Assembly (NCBI GenBank): GCA_029248265.1
Contig: JAQWJQ010000062.1
Location: 1-32,351, forward strand
Reading direction: 5' to 3'
Source of the DNA: Planctomycetota bacterium
GTDB taxonomy: Bacteria; Planctomycetota; UBA1135; GCA-002686595
Length of the DNA: 32,351 bases
Below the pieces are notes generated by a model. That model made no database searches, was not told where the DNA came from, and was given only the letters and a program-made list of their open reading frames with translations. Positions 1 through 7,662 of the stretch are shown here, piece by piece. A program made the position numbers and the translations under genes. Positions within the stretch are counted from its first letter, which is position 1; each line of letters starts with the position of its first letter.

Positions 1-1
1 G

Positions 2-718
2 CTCCGGCTGGAGGAGCGCCAACGCAGGGACCGCGCCCTCGCACGGGTGGAGTCACCGGTCCCCCCCGAGGGGCCCCGCGAGGGAGAGGATTACTCTGGG
101 TGGCGCGGTGAGGTGCATGTGACCACGGTCGCCACCCTCTACAAGAAGATCCGCTTCTACACGCGGGAGAATGTCGGGGCTGGCGACATCCATCTTCCGC
201 CGGAGGAGCTGGACACCGAGGCCTTCGTGATGACCCTGTCCGAGCACACGGCCGATGAGCTGGGGCTCGCGGGGGGCAACCGCGGCGCCGCCTGGCGCGC
301 GCTTGGCGACCTCCTGCGCCGCGTGGCGCCGCTCTTCATTCGGTGCCAGCCCTCGGACCTCGGGCTCTCGAGCCACGTGAAGTCACCCCACTTCGGGCGG
401 CCGACGCTCTTCCTCTATGACAAGGTCCAAGGCGGGGTGGGGCTCGGGGAGCTGCTCTTCAACGCGCACCGGGACTTGCTCGGTGCGGCCCTCGATGTGG
501 TGACGCGCTGCTCCTGCCCTGCGGGTTGTCCGGCCTGCGTGGGGCCGACGGCTGAGGTGGGGCCCCTCGGGAAGGAGACGGTGGAGCGCCTCCTCCAGCA
601 CCTCGCCGGGGGGCCTGCGCCGGTGGATGCCGACGCCGGAGACCTCGAGGCGCCGGACGAGGAGGAGGCGGCGGACTTCGGCCCCCTGCCCCGCGGCGCG
701 GCGACGGAGGGGCTCTGA
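2..718 (+). CDS. mrfA: MrfA-type DEAD/DEAH-box helicase, C-terminal part (5' truncated by window edge)
   Basis: The reading frame is open from the first complete codon of the window, so only about the last 238 residues are present and the helicase motor lies upstream. What is visible is the C-terminal DUF1998-type region of MrfA (YprA) helicases. A YKKIRFYTRENVG segment is followed by IHLPPEEL, then LFLYDKVQGGVGLGE, and then a four-cysteine cluster (Cys codons at 509, 515, 527 and 536) in the order C-x-C-x3-C-x2-C before VGP. That cluster is the expected zinc site. In Bacillus subtilis MrfA works with the exonuclease MrfB to repair mitomycin C lesions independently of UvrA. Here an MrfB-like gene follows after 23 nt, which strongly supports the assignment. 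The last 40 residues are acidic and probably disordered. The family call is firm; the DNA substrate here is inferred. Confidence 0.85.
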   Translation, partial: LRLEERQRRDRALARVESPVPPEGPREGEDYSGWRGEVHVTTVATLYKKIRFYTRENVGAGDIHLPPEELDTEAFVMTLSEHTADELGLAGGNRGAAWRALGDLLRRVAPLFIRCQPSDLGLSSHVKSPHFGRPTLFLYDKVQGGVGLGELLFNAHRDLLGAALDVVTRCSCPAGCPACVGPTAEVGPLGKETVERLLQHLAGGPAPVDADAGDLEAPDEEEAADFGPLPRGAATEGL

Positions 719-728
719 GCCGAGGCTC

Positions 729-733
729 GGAGG
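729..733 (+). promoter_or_regulatory. Shine-Dalgarno sequence of mrfB
   Basis: GGAGG lies 8 nt before the ATG at 742, within a purine-rich run (GGAGGAAGGAGG, 729-740). It supports this start. It is the only strong, well-spaced Shine-Dalgarno sequence I found in the window; most other genes here lack one. Confidence 0.6.
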
Positions 734-741
734 AAGGAGGC

Positions 742-2271
742 ATGCAGGACGCGTTCCGTTCCAAGCTCGCGCGGCTCAGGCGTGAGGGCGATCGACTCCG
801 GGGGGCCTCTGGCGGCGCACCCGGCTCGGAGCCGGAGAAAGGACCCGGCGAGAAGGGACCCGGCGAGAAGGGACCCGGCGAGGAGACTGCGGCAGGGCTC
901 CTCGGAGGCGGGCTCGGGGAGGCGGGGCTGGCGGCAGAGGTGCGCAGCCCAGTCCGCGGGGCCCCCTCCGCCGGAATGCCCGCCAGCCTGAAGGCGCGTC
1001 TTCGCGGAGGCATGGGGTCCGGGCCTGCCGCTGGCGACAGCGGGGGCCGCCCCTCCAGGCCGGCTCCGCTCGGTGGCCCTCTCACCCAGGGCGGCGCCGA
1101 CGGTCTGCGCGCGGCGTCCGCGGCGCCCCCCGCGGCGCTCGTGGAGGTGCGCCGGGCGGAGGGCGCGTTCGCGGTCCGGGAGACACGGGTCGACGTGGCC
1201 ACGTGGAGGCACGGGGGGTGGCGCCTCGATGAGGTCGACGCCGCGGTCCCGTCCGCCATCGCGAGGCTCTCGAAGGACGCGGCGCTGGGGTCCATGCCCC
1301 TGCGGGAGGCCGTGTACCTGGACACGGAGACCAGCGGCCTCTCAGGGGGCGCAGGGGTCTACGTCTACATGGTCGGACTCGGCTGGTTCGAGGGAGGCGA
1401 GTTCGTCAGCTGGCAGGGCTTCCTGCGCGAGCCGGGCGAGGAGCGCGCCATGCTCGCCGCCGTGGCCGAGCGACTCCGGGCGGCGTCGGGAATGGTCTCG
1501 TTCTTCGGCAAGTCCTTCGACCGTCACCGCCTCGAGGACAAGATGCGAATCGCCGGGGTCGAGGCGCCCTTCGAGGGGCTCGCGCACCTTGACCTTTACC
1601 ACCCGTTCCGTCGCTTGACCCAGGGGTCCCTTCCCGATGGGCGGCTCCAGACGATGGAGCGTGAGCTGCTCGACTTCCACAGGACCGACGATCTGCCCGG
1701 GAGCTTCGCGCCTGCGGCCTGGTTTGACTACCTGGCGGGCCGCGCCCACAGGCTCGAGGGGGTCTTCGAGCACAACCACCATGACGTGCTCTCGCTCGCT
1801 GCGCTCGCGGCGTACCTGGGGCGCTCGGTGCTCGAGTGCCGCGCCGACGGTGCCCCGCTGAGCGGGGCCGCCGGTCAGCGAGCCGTGGCGCTCGCTGAGA
1901 CCGCGGTCGATGAGGAAGATGAGCTCCGCTGGATCGGGACGGCTTTTGAGCGCGGCGCAGCGGGTGAAGCTCGCCGCCGGCTGCAGGTGCGTCAGGCGCA
2001 TCTGCACCGACGAGCCGGGAGGGTCGACCTCGCTCGGCAGGCCTACAGGGGGGCGCTCGAGGAGTGCTCGGAAGACCGGTACGCCGTGGAGTTGTTGACC
2101 GGCGGGTCCATGCTCCTCGAGCGTCAGCTCGGAGACCCGACGAGCGCCCACCGCTTGGCGGAGCGTGCGGTCGAGGCGGGGGTCCGCCTCGGGCTGACGG
2201 CGCGGCAGCAGGCGCGGCTCAGGGACCGAGCCAGACGCCTTGCCCGGCTAGCGGCGCCAGAAGCGCCGTAG
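742..2271 (+). CDS. mrfB: MrfB-type DEDDh exonuclease with TPR-like C-terminus
   Basis: This 509-residue protein carries the YprB/MrfB RNase H-like exonuclease domain at about residues 185-365. Visible acidic motifs are LDTETSG (D194, E196), FGKSFDRHRL (D260) and EHNHHDVLSL (H344 and D348). The H-x3-D spacing in the last motif is that of a DEDDh 3'-5' exonuclease. The region after about residue 380 is Arg/Ala/Leu-rich and helical, resembling the TPR tail of Bacillus MrfB. The first 130 residues are Gly/Pro/Ala-rich and contain three copies of a GPGEK unit; they look disordered and make the protein longer than I recall for the Bacillus version. It lies 23 nt after mrfA with its own Shine-Dalgarno sequence, so the two are probably co-transcribed for DNA-lesion repair. 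Its 3' end overlaps the convergent purN by 24 bp. Confidence 0.85.
   Translation: MQDAFRSKLARLRREGDRLRGASGGAPGSEPEKGPGEKGPGEKGPGEETAAGLLGGGLGEAGLAAEVRSPVRGAPSAGMPASLKARLRGGMGSGPAAGDSGGRPSRPAPLGGPLTQGGADGLRAASAAPPAALVEVRRAEGAFAVRETRVDVATWRHGGWRLDEVDAAVPSAIARLSKDAALGSMPLREAVYLDTETSGLSGGAGVYVYMVGLGWFEGGEFVSWQGFLREPGEERAMLAAVAERLRAASGMVSFFGKSFDRHRLEDKMRIAGVEAPFEGLAHLDLYHPFRRLTQGSLPDGRLQTMERELLDFHRTDDLPGSFAPAAWFDYLAGRAHRLEGVFEHNHHDVLSLAALAAYLGRSVLECRADGAPLSGAAGQRAVALAETAVDEEDELRWIGTAFERGAAGEARRRLQVRQAHLHRRAGRVDLARQAYRGALEECSEDRYAVELLTGGSMLLERQLGDPTSAHRLAERAVEAGVRLGLTARQQARLRDRARRLARLAAPEAP
841..885 (+). repeat. 15-bp in-frame tandem repeat within mrfB
   Basis: Three head-to-tail copies of GGACCCGGCGAGAAG occur at 841-855, 856-870 and 871-885, the last with one mismatch. 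They encode GPGEK-GPGEK-GPGEE starting at residue 34. The unit length is a multiple of three, so copy-number change would keep the frame. It lies in the disordered N-terminal extension and probably varies between strains. Confidence 0.85.
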
Positions 2272-2832
2272 GGCCTCGGGGAGGGCCAGCAGCTCCTCCT
2301 GGAAGACGCGGGCCGCGAGGTCCTCGGCCGAATCCTCAGGTTCGACCGCGCACCACCGCTGGAGGAGAATCGGTCCGTTGTCGTAGACCTCGTCCACGAG
2401 GTGCACGGTGCAACCTGAGACCTGACAGCCTCGCTCGAGGACGGCGCGGTGCACGTTCATGCCGAAGTACCCCTTGCCGCCGAAGGCGGGCAGCAAGGAG
2501 GGGTGGATGTTGATGACCCGACCGGCGAAGTCGGCCGGGATCCAGAGCTTCTTCAGGAAGCCAGCGAGGACGACGGTGTCCGCGCCTGCGTCCCGTACCA
2601 CGTCGAACACTCGGCGCCCATAGGACTCAACGGATTCACCCTCCGCGCCCTCGAGCACCTCAGCGCGCAAGCCGAAGCGCGCGGCGCGGTCGAGGGCGGC
2701 GACGCCGGTCCGGTTCGAGAGGACCACGCTCACCTCGGCATCGAAGTCAGCCTGCTCGTCCAGGGCGAGGTCCGCGAGGTTCTCGAGGTGCCGCCCGGTG
2801 CCAGACACCAGGACAGCCAGCGAGTGCGTCAC
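2248..2832 (-). CDS. purN: phosphoribosylglycinamide formyltransferase
   Basis: This enzyme transfers a formyl group from 10-formyl-tetrahydrofolate to GAR in cytoplasmic de novo purine synthesis. The 194-residue length is normal for PurN. The N-terminal segment LAVLVSGTGRHLENL matches the phosphate-binding start of the family. The catalytic set is complete: N108 and H110 in INIHPSLLPAF, and D151 in the VDEVYDNGPI motif. The start is GTG (2832-2830), and those bases overlap the TGA of the upstream PNP-like gene in GTGA, so translation is probably coupled. It is the last gene of the tilS-yggS-kinase-PNP-purN run and overlaps the convergent mrfB end by 24 bp. No other purine-synthesis gene is nearby. 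Confidence 0.93.
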   Translation of the reverse strand: MTHSLAVLVSGTGRHLENLADLALDEQADFDAEVSVVLSNRTGVAALDRAARFGLRAEVLEGAEGESVESYGRRVFDVVRDAGADTVVLAGFLKKLWIPADFAGRVINIHPSLLPAFGGKGYFGMNVHRAVLERGCQVSGCTVHLVDEVYDNGPILLQRWCAVEPEDSAEDLAARVFQEELLALPEALRRFWRR

Positions 2833-3716
2833 GCCTCCACCTCGGCGGCGCGCTCACGCGCGAGCGGCCCCAGGCCCTTGGCTACGGTCTCGACCAGTTG
2901 ATCAAGCACGGGGGCTGTCTCCTGGGCACGGGCCACGATGGTGGCGACGTCGAGGTCGTGCTCGCCGGCGACGTCCGTGACGGCCACGAGGGCGAGGCTC
3001 CCCATCCCCGCGTGGGCCGCGGCGATCAGCGGGTCTCCGAGGCGTTGGACGGAGACGTCGCAGCCGGCGGTCCGGTGCCACGCGAGCTCGGCCGGGGTGC
3101 AGAGCGCGGGGCCGGAGGTGCATGCCGCGACCCCGGTCCGCAACTGGACGCTCAGTGCAGCCGCTGCGGTCGACACGACCTCAGCCAGTCGGCGATCGTG
3201 GACTCTCGTCTGGTCGGGGAAGAGCGGGCCCACGCGGCTCTCGCCGAGGCCGCGCAACGGGGAGCGGCCGGAGAGGTTGAGGTGGTCGACCAGGCGCACC
3301 ACGTCACCAGCGGCCATGGGAGGGCTCCCGTCGCCTTGGAGGGCGGTGCCAGCCGAGGTATGGATCATCAGCTGCGCGCCAGCCGCCCCGGCCAACCACA
3401 CGGGGAAGGCGCGGCTCCAGTCCGGAGCGGCGCTGTTCTCGAGGGTGGGGTCGTCTTCGATGAGCCAGACGCGGGTCTCGCCGAGGTTGCCCGCCCGCAG
3501 CGTGACGCCGTGCCAGGGCTCAGGGACCCCTGGGACCTCCCGGAGAGGAACGACCACGGCGGCGTCCATGCGGGCGGGGAGATCGCCGGGGCCAGTCGCG
3601 AGGAGCAGGAGCGCCTCGGGGGCACCGACCTCTGTGGTTCGCAGCCCGTCCATCGCCTCCGCGACGGCTCGATCGAGGGGATTCCAGTCACCACGGGGAT
3701 CTTCAGTGGAGCTCAT
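2829..3716 (-). CDS. purine nucleoside phosphorylase-like protein with degraded active site
   Basis: This 295-residue protein aligns along its length with trimeric purine nucleoside phosphorylases (PunA/MTAP class). Fold markers are the N-terminal ATGPGDL loop, DHLNLSGRSPLRG (around residue 150) and SGPALCTPAE (201-210). By alignment to remembered human PNP, nearly every active-site residue is replaced. Phosphate ligands Ser33, Arg84, His86 and Ser220 become T41, D88, P90 and R225. Base ligands Glu201 and Asn243 become C206 and D248, and Met219 becomes Q224. Normal phosphorolysis is therefore unlikely. The ATG at 3716 shares one base with the kinase stop (TAATG), and its TGA overlaps the purN start. 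A longer frame reaching 3908 was not used, because it would lie inside the kinase. The role is unknown; binding of a purine or scaffolding is possible. Confidence 0.8.
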   Translation of the reverse strand: MSSTEDPRGDWNPLDRAVAEAMDGLRTTEVGAPEALLLLATGPGDLPARMDAAVVVPLREVPGVPEPWHGVTLRAGNLGETRVWLIEDDPTLENSAAPDWSRAFPVWLAGAAGAQLMIHTSAGTALQGDGSPPMAAGDVVRLVDHLNLSGRSPLRGLGESRVGPLFPDQTRVHDRRLAEVVSTAAAALSVQLRTGVAACTSGPALCTPAELAWHRTAGCDVSVQRLGDPLIAAAHAGMGSLALVAVTDVAGEHDLDVATIVARAQETAPVLDQLVETVAKGLGPLARERAAEVEA

Positions 3717-6700
3717 TACTTGGTGCCTCCGTCGGACAGCAGCATCACGACCCAGGTGCCGCGGTTCTCGTTCACGAGCCGTTGGAGGAGTGAAGCGGAG
3801 AGGGTCCAGTCGCCCTCCTGGCGGGCGATCAATGCGTCGGCGAGGAGCCGCGCAGCGGTCTGTTGGCGCGCCGCGCCTGCCACGCCGGCTGGCGCGCGCT
3901 CCGACCAATCCTGCGCCCGCGCGAACGCGGACAGGGCGCCCACGATGGCGCTCGCGCTGAGGCGTCGAGCGTCCTTCTGCAGGGCCGGTTCGGAGGCGTC
4001 GAGGAGCTCGAGCGTGGCGCTCAGGGTCATCAACGCGAGGATCCCTTCCTCCTCAGGCTCGGTCCAGCTGCGGTCAAGGCGGCCCTTGAACAGGTTGTCG
4101 AGAGCCTGGGTCTTGCCCGCCCAGGTGGCGAGGGAGACCTGCTGTGGTGCGCCTGGCGCCTCGACCACCAGCGCGCCGGGTGCCGTGCCGAGGACGCTCA
4201 CCGTGCCGTTGGCAGAGGGGCGCGGGTCGATGACTCCCTGGCGTCGCCACCCCGGGTCGGTCCAGCCAGCGAGGAGTGCGTCGAGCGCGGCCTGCGCCTT
4301 GAGGAGGTCGGCGGCGAGGCCGCGGAGCTGCTCGGCCAGGTCGGCGTCACCGGTGAGCCCGGCGGCTCTCGAGACGCGGGTGCTCGCGCTGGCGAGGTCG
4401 AACTGGCGGAGGTCGGCCTCCAGGGCTGAGCCGAGGCTCTCGGCCACGGCGGCGCGCTCTCGGCCACTGCGGATCGCCTTGAACTCGTCCTCGCGCCCGC
4501 GGAGGCCATCCAGTCGCCCACGCACCTTGGCGGCGAGATCGGTGAACTCCTTGACCGAGGGCGGCGCGGAGGCGCCCACGAGCAGCGGGGCCTCCTCTTC
4601 CGTGGGGAGGTCCGTGAGAGCGATGAAGCCGCGCAGGGGCTGTTGGGTCCCGAGCAGGTCGCCCGTCGCCTCGGACTGATCAGCGGCCGCCATGGCCTCC
4701 TGCCCTCGGGCGAGCCCGATCTTCATCGCGCGGTCCACGAGCCCCGCTCGGCCGGCGATGAACTCGAGGTCGGTCGCGAGGTTGCCAGGCGCCACGATGA
4801 GGTTCATGGCTCGCAGCGCTTGTCCGGGGTGGAAAGGGCTCTGCTCGAAGTCGGCGGCCGTGCTCAGCGCAGCGAGCGCCGCAGCGAGGCCAGCAGATCG
4901 GGCCTCGGCGACCTGGGACGCGGCGGTGGCGCCAGACTCGATCAGCGCCGCCTCCTCCAGGGCCCGGGAGGCGGCGTCGGTGCCGGCGAACTGCTCAGCC
5001 AGGGTTCGCAGGCGAGCGGTCCGCTTTTCAGGCGACAGAAGCTCCTCCCCGAGGGCGAGGAACGCGCGCTCTGCCTGGTACTCGAACTCCGCCTCGGCGG
5101 CAGGGGCGGCCTGCGTCACGGAAGCCGCGCCGCTGCTCCCGACAGAGGGTTCCTCATTCACGCTCACACCACCATCGGCTTGGCCGCTCGACGCGGCGGC
5201 AGAGCCCTCGCTGGCCCCTTGGTCAGCGATGGCCCCTTGATCGGCGACGGTCTGGCTGCTGGCGCCGCTGCTCCCGCCTTGAACGCCGCCACCGGACGGG
5301 GGATCGCCCTGGCCGACGTCCGCCCCGCTGCCTCGGAAGGGCTCCGGCTCTGGAGCGGGGGCTTCGCCGCCGCTCAGCGCGAGGTAGCCAGCCACAGCGG
5401 CCACGAGGACCGCGACTGCCAATAGCCCGACCTTCGACTTGGGGGCCGCCGGGGCTCCGGTGGGCGCGCCCGTGGCGCCGCCTGAGCGGATCGCCTCCAG
5501 CTCATTGAGGAGGATGGACGCGGAGGGCGGCCGCTGGTCGGGGTCCTTCTCGAGGAGCCGGTGGATGACGGCCTCCAGCCTCGCCGGCAGGCCGGGGACG
5601 AGCGCGCCCAGCTTGGCCGGTTCCTCGGTCATCGCGGCGCGGAGGATGTCGCGGGACGTGGGGCCCTCAAAGGGCGTCTTCCCGGACAGCACGCGGTACG
5701 CCGTGACGCCGAGGGCGTAGAGGTCACCGCGTGAGTCGGCGGGCTTGCCCTGGGCGATCTCCGGAGCGATGAAGTGGGGCGTGCCGAAGATCTTGCCCCC
5801 GCTGGAGTCGACGGTCTCTTGCTCCACCTGCACGGCCAGGCCGAGGTCCGCGATCTTTGTGACGCCGTCCTGATTGCGCATCAGGTTCTCGGGCTTGATG
5901 TCGCGGTGGACGATGCCACGGGACTCGGCGTACACGAGACCGGCGGCCGCGTCTCGGAGCACGTCGAGCGCCTCCCGCCAGGGCAGCGGGCCGAGCTCCT
6001 CGAGGCGAGCCTCGATGGACCCGCCGGCCATGAACTCCATGGAGAGGAAGTGTCGCTCCCCGGACTGGCCCACGTCGAAGACCGTGACGATGTTCGGGTG
6101 ATTGAGCCGCGCCGCCGCGCGAGCTTCATCCTTGAAGCGCTGCACGAAGACCTGGTCACGCGCGAGCTTCGGCTTCAGGACCTTGAGGGCGACCCGCCGG
6201 TCGAGGCTCTCCTGGGTGCTCAGGTAGACGTCGCCCATGGCGCCGCGACCGAGTTGGCGGTCCACGAGGTACCCCGGGATCGCCGGCAGGCCCTTGGCCG
6301 CGGCGCGCGCCGGGGTCCCAGGCTCGGCGCTGGAGACGGAGGGGGGCGCATCGGGGAGCGTCAGCTCGTCGGGTGCGGGGCTTGTCCTCGCGGGCTCCGC
6401 GCTCTTGGGCGCGGGAGGCGGGGGCGCGGACGTCGCCGGTGCTCGTTGGCCGTCGCTCCGCTGAGCGCTGTTGGTGAGCGAGAAGATGCGGAGCTTCTTC
6501 GACCCCAGGAGGATCTCGTCCCCCTCATTCAGGCGTGCGGCTTCAACGGGCTCTCCGTTGAGGAGCGTGCCGAACTCGGAGCCCAGGTCCTGGAGGGCCC
6601 AGCCGCCACCCTTGATGCGCCCAATGGCGCAGTGCACGGCGGCCACGCCCTGGCCGGCGACGACGAAAGAGGCCCTCTCGTCTGACGCTCCGATCACGAG

Positions 6701-6769
6701 CTTGCCCTGGCGCGGGAGCTCGGCGGGCGCCTCAGCGGCGCCCACGACTTCGATGTACAGCGGATCCAT
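3716..6769 (-). CDS. membrane-anchored Hanks-type Ser/Thr protein kinase with N-terminal FHA domain
   Basis: This 1017-residue protein has an FHA-like domain (about 20-100), a Pro/Ala linker, a protein kinase domain (about 167-427), one membrane helix (about 446-465) and a long extracytoplasmic part. Kinase residues are intact: GRGAMGDV glycine loop (174-181), K196 in VALKV, HRDIKPEN with D290, K292 and N295, DLG at 308-310 in place of DFG, and GTPHFIAPE. The FHA domain keeps N71-G72 and H46, but the Arg of the GR motif is A28 and the Ser of SxxH is A43, so classical phosphothreonine binding is doubtful. After the helix come a low-complexity Gly/Ser/Ala stretch and a mostly helical Ala-rich region with no motif I recognise. 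Both ends overlap neighbours: TGATG with yggS and TAATG with the PNP-like gene. The operon suggests a link to nucleotide or vitamin B6 status (inference). Confidence 0.88.
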   Translation of the reverse strand: MDPLYIEVVGAAEAPAELPRQGKLVIGASDERASFVVAGQGVAAVHCAIGRIKGGGWALQDLGSEFGTLLNGEPVEAARLNEGDEILLGSKKLRIFSLTNSAQRSDGQRAPATSAPPPPAPKSAEPARTSPAPDELTLPDAPPSVSSAEPGTPARAAAKGLPAIPGYLVDRQLGRGAMGDVYLSTQESLDRRVALKVLKPKLARDQVFVQRFKDEARAAARLNHPNIVTVFDVGQSGERHFLSMEFMAGGSIEARLEELGPLPWREALDVLRDAAAGLVYAESRGIVHRDIKPENLMRNQDGVTKIADLGLAVQVEQETVDSSGGKIFGTPHFIAPEIAQGKPADSRGDLYALGVTAYRVLSGKTPFEGPTSRDILRAAMTEEPAKLGALVPGLPARLEAVIHRLLEKDPDQRPPSASILLNELEAIRSGGATGAPTGAPAAPKSKVGLLAVAVLVAAVAGYLALSGGEAPAPEPEPFRGSGADVGQGDPPSGGGVQGGSSGASSQTVADQGAIADQGASEGSAAASSGQADGGVSVNEEPSVGSSGAASVTQAAPAAEAEFEYQAERAFLALGEELLSPEKRTARLRTLAEQFAGTDAASRALEEAALIESGATAASQVAEARSAGLAAALAALSTAADFEQSPFHPGQALRAMNLIVAPGNLATDLEFIAGRAGLVDRAMKIGLARGQEAMAAADQSEATGDLLGTQQPLRGFIALTDLPTEEEAPLLVGASAPPSVKEFTDLAAKVRGRLDGLRGREDEFKAIRSGRERAAVAESLGSALEADLRQFDLASASTRVSRAAGLTGDADLAEQLRGLAADLLKAQAALDALLAGWTDPGWRRQGVIDPRPSANGTVSVLGTAPGALVVEAPGAPQQVSLATWAGKTQALDNLFKGRLDRSWTEPEEEGILALMTLSATLELLDASEPALQKDARRLSASAIVGALSAFARAQDWSERAPAGVAGAARQQTAARLLADALIARQEGDWTLSASLLQRLVNENRGTWVVMLLSDGGTK

Positions 6770-7629
6770 CAGTCAGCCTGGGGCCCGTTCACGGGATCAG
6801 TGGTTGCGGGGTCCTGGGCCAGGACTCCTCGCGTCGATTCTTCGCGCTCGGGTACATTCCGGTAGAGGGCGGTCCCCACGCGGACGAGGTCAGAGCCGAG
6901 CTCCACGGCGAGGGGCGCGTCGCCGCTCATTCCCATGGAGAGCTCGCACCGGTCCGCGGCGAAAGCCTCCCCGACCTCTCGCTCCAGAGTACGCGCGAGC
7001 TCGCGCGCATGTTGAAAGACCTCGCGGGGCGTGCGGTGTTCCCGCAGCGGGCCCATGGCCATGAGGCCTCGGACCTTGATGTGCTCTGAGCCAGCGAGCA
7101 TGCGCACGGCGTCGGCGGCTTGTTCAGCAGCGAAGCCGTGCTTCTCTTCTTCGCCAGTGAGGTTGACCTGCACGAAGACGTCGAGCGGACGCCCGAGCTC
7201 CTCGGTGATGCGGACGACGGCCTCTGCGAGGCGGGGCGAGTCCACGGAGTGAAGCACGTGGGCCTGTTCGAGGACGCGCCTGACCTTGTTGCGCTGGAGG
7301 TGCCCGATGTAGTGCCACCGAGGGGTGAGGCCTTCCGACGCGAAGAGCTTCGCCCGTCGGCAGAAGGCGTCCGCCCGGTTCTCGCCCAGGTCTTGGCAGC
7401 CCGCGTCGAGGACCATCCGAGCCACCTCGTCGTCGACGGCCTTGGTCACGGCGACGAGGGTCGGGGCAGCGCGCCCGGCGGCGGCGGCGGTCGCGGAGAG
7501 TCCCTCGCGGAGGCCCGCGAGATTCCGTCGGACGGCGTCCCTACGGGGGTCCACAGGCGGAGGACCGCTCACGGGGCTCCCATCACAGGAATGGATGGCG
7601 GCGGGGTTCGGGCGAATGGAGACGGGCAC
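6769..7629 (-). CDS. yggS: YggS/PLPBP-family pyridoxal-phosphate homeostasis protein
   Basis: This is a single-domain TIM-barrel PLP-binding protein of the YggS/YBL036C family, which buffers intracellular PLP and has no known catalytic reaction. The PLP lysine is K63 in LVAVTKAV. Other family motifs are LGENRADAF, WHYIGHLQRNKVR, HSVDSPRLAEAV, VNLTGEEEKHGF, GLMAMGPL and LSMGMSGDAPLAVELGSDLVRVGTALY. The length of 286 exceeds the usual 230 or so, with about 25 extra residues at the start and a short acidic tail. The start used is GTG at 7629; GTG at 7554 would give a standard-length N-terminus and cannot be excluded. It follows tilS by 33 nt and its TGA overlaps the kinase ATG (TGATG). Confidence 0.9.
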   Translation of the reverse strand: MPVSIRPNPAAIHSCDGSPVSGPPPVDPRRDAVRRNLAGLREGLSATAAAAGRAAPTLVAVTKAVDDEVARMVLDAGCQDLGENRADAFCRRAKLFASEGLTPRWHYIGHLQRNKVRRVLEQAHVLHSVDSPRLAEAVVRITEELGRPLDVFVQVNLTGEEEKHGFAAEQAADAVRMLAGSEHIKVRGLMAMGPLREHRTPREVFQHARELARTLEREVGEAFAADRCELSMGMSGDAPLAVELGSDLVRVGTALYRNVPEREESTRGVLAQDPATTDPVNGPQAD

Positions 7630-7638
7630 GGAGAGGGA

Positions 7639-7644
7639 GCATAG
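7639..7644 (-). promoter_or_regulatory. candidate -10 box for yggS operon
   Basis: TATGCT on the minus strand, 9 nt before the GTG at 7629 and inside the short tilS-yggS spacer. It fits TANNNT and would place the transcript start almost at the start codon. No -35 is evident. Confidence 0.3.
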
Positions 7645-7662
7645 CCCCCGTTCGCGCTGGAG

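Noticed and set aside
841-885. Short direct repeats as a possible CRISPR array
   Set aside because: Units are contiguous 15-mers without spacers and encode GPGEK repeats inside mrfB.
3717-3908. N-terminal extension of the PNP-like protein
   Set aside because: It would lie wholly within the kinase coding sequence and is Arg-rich and unconserved in pattern; the TAATG overlap marks a better start.
2898-4679. 593-codon open frame antisense to the PNP-like and kinase genes
   Set aside because: No domain is seen, and both minus-strand genes here have clear homology and coupled start/stop codons.
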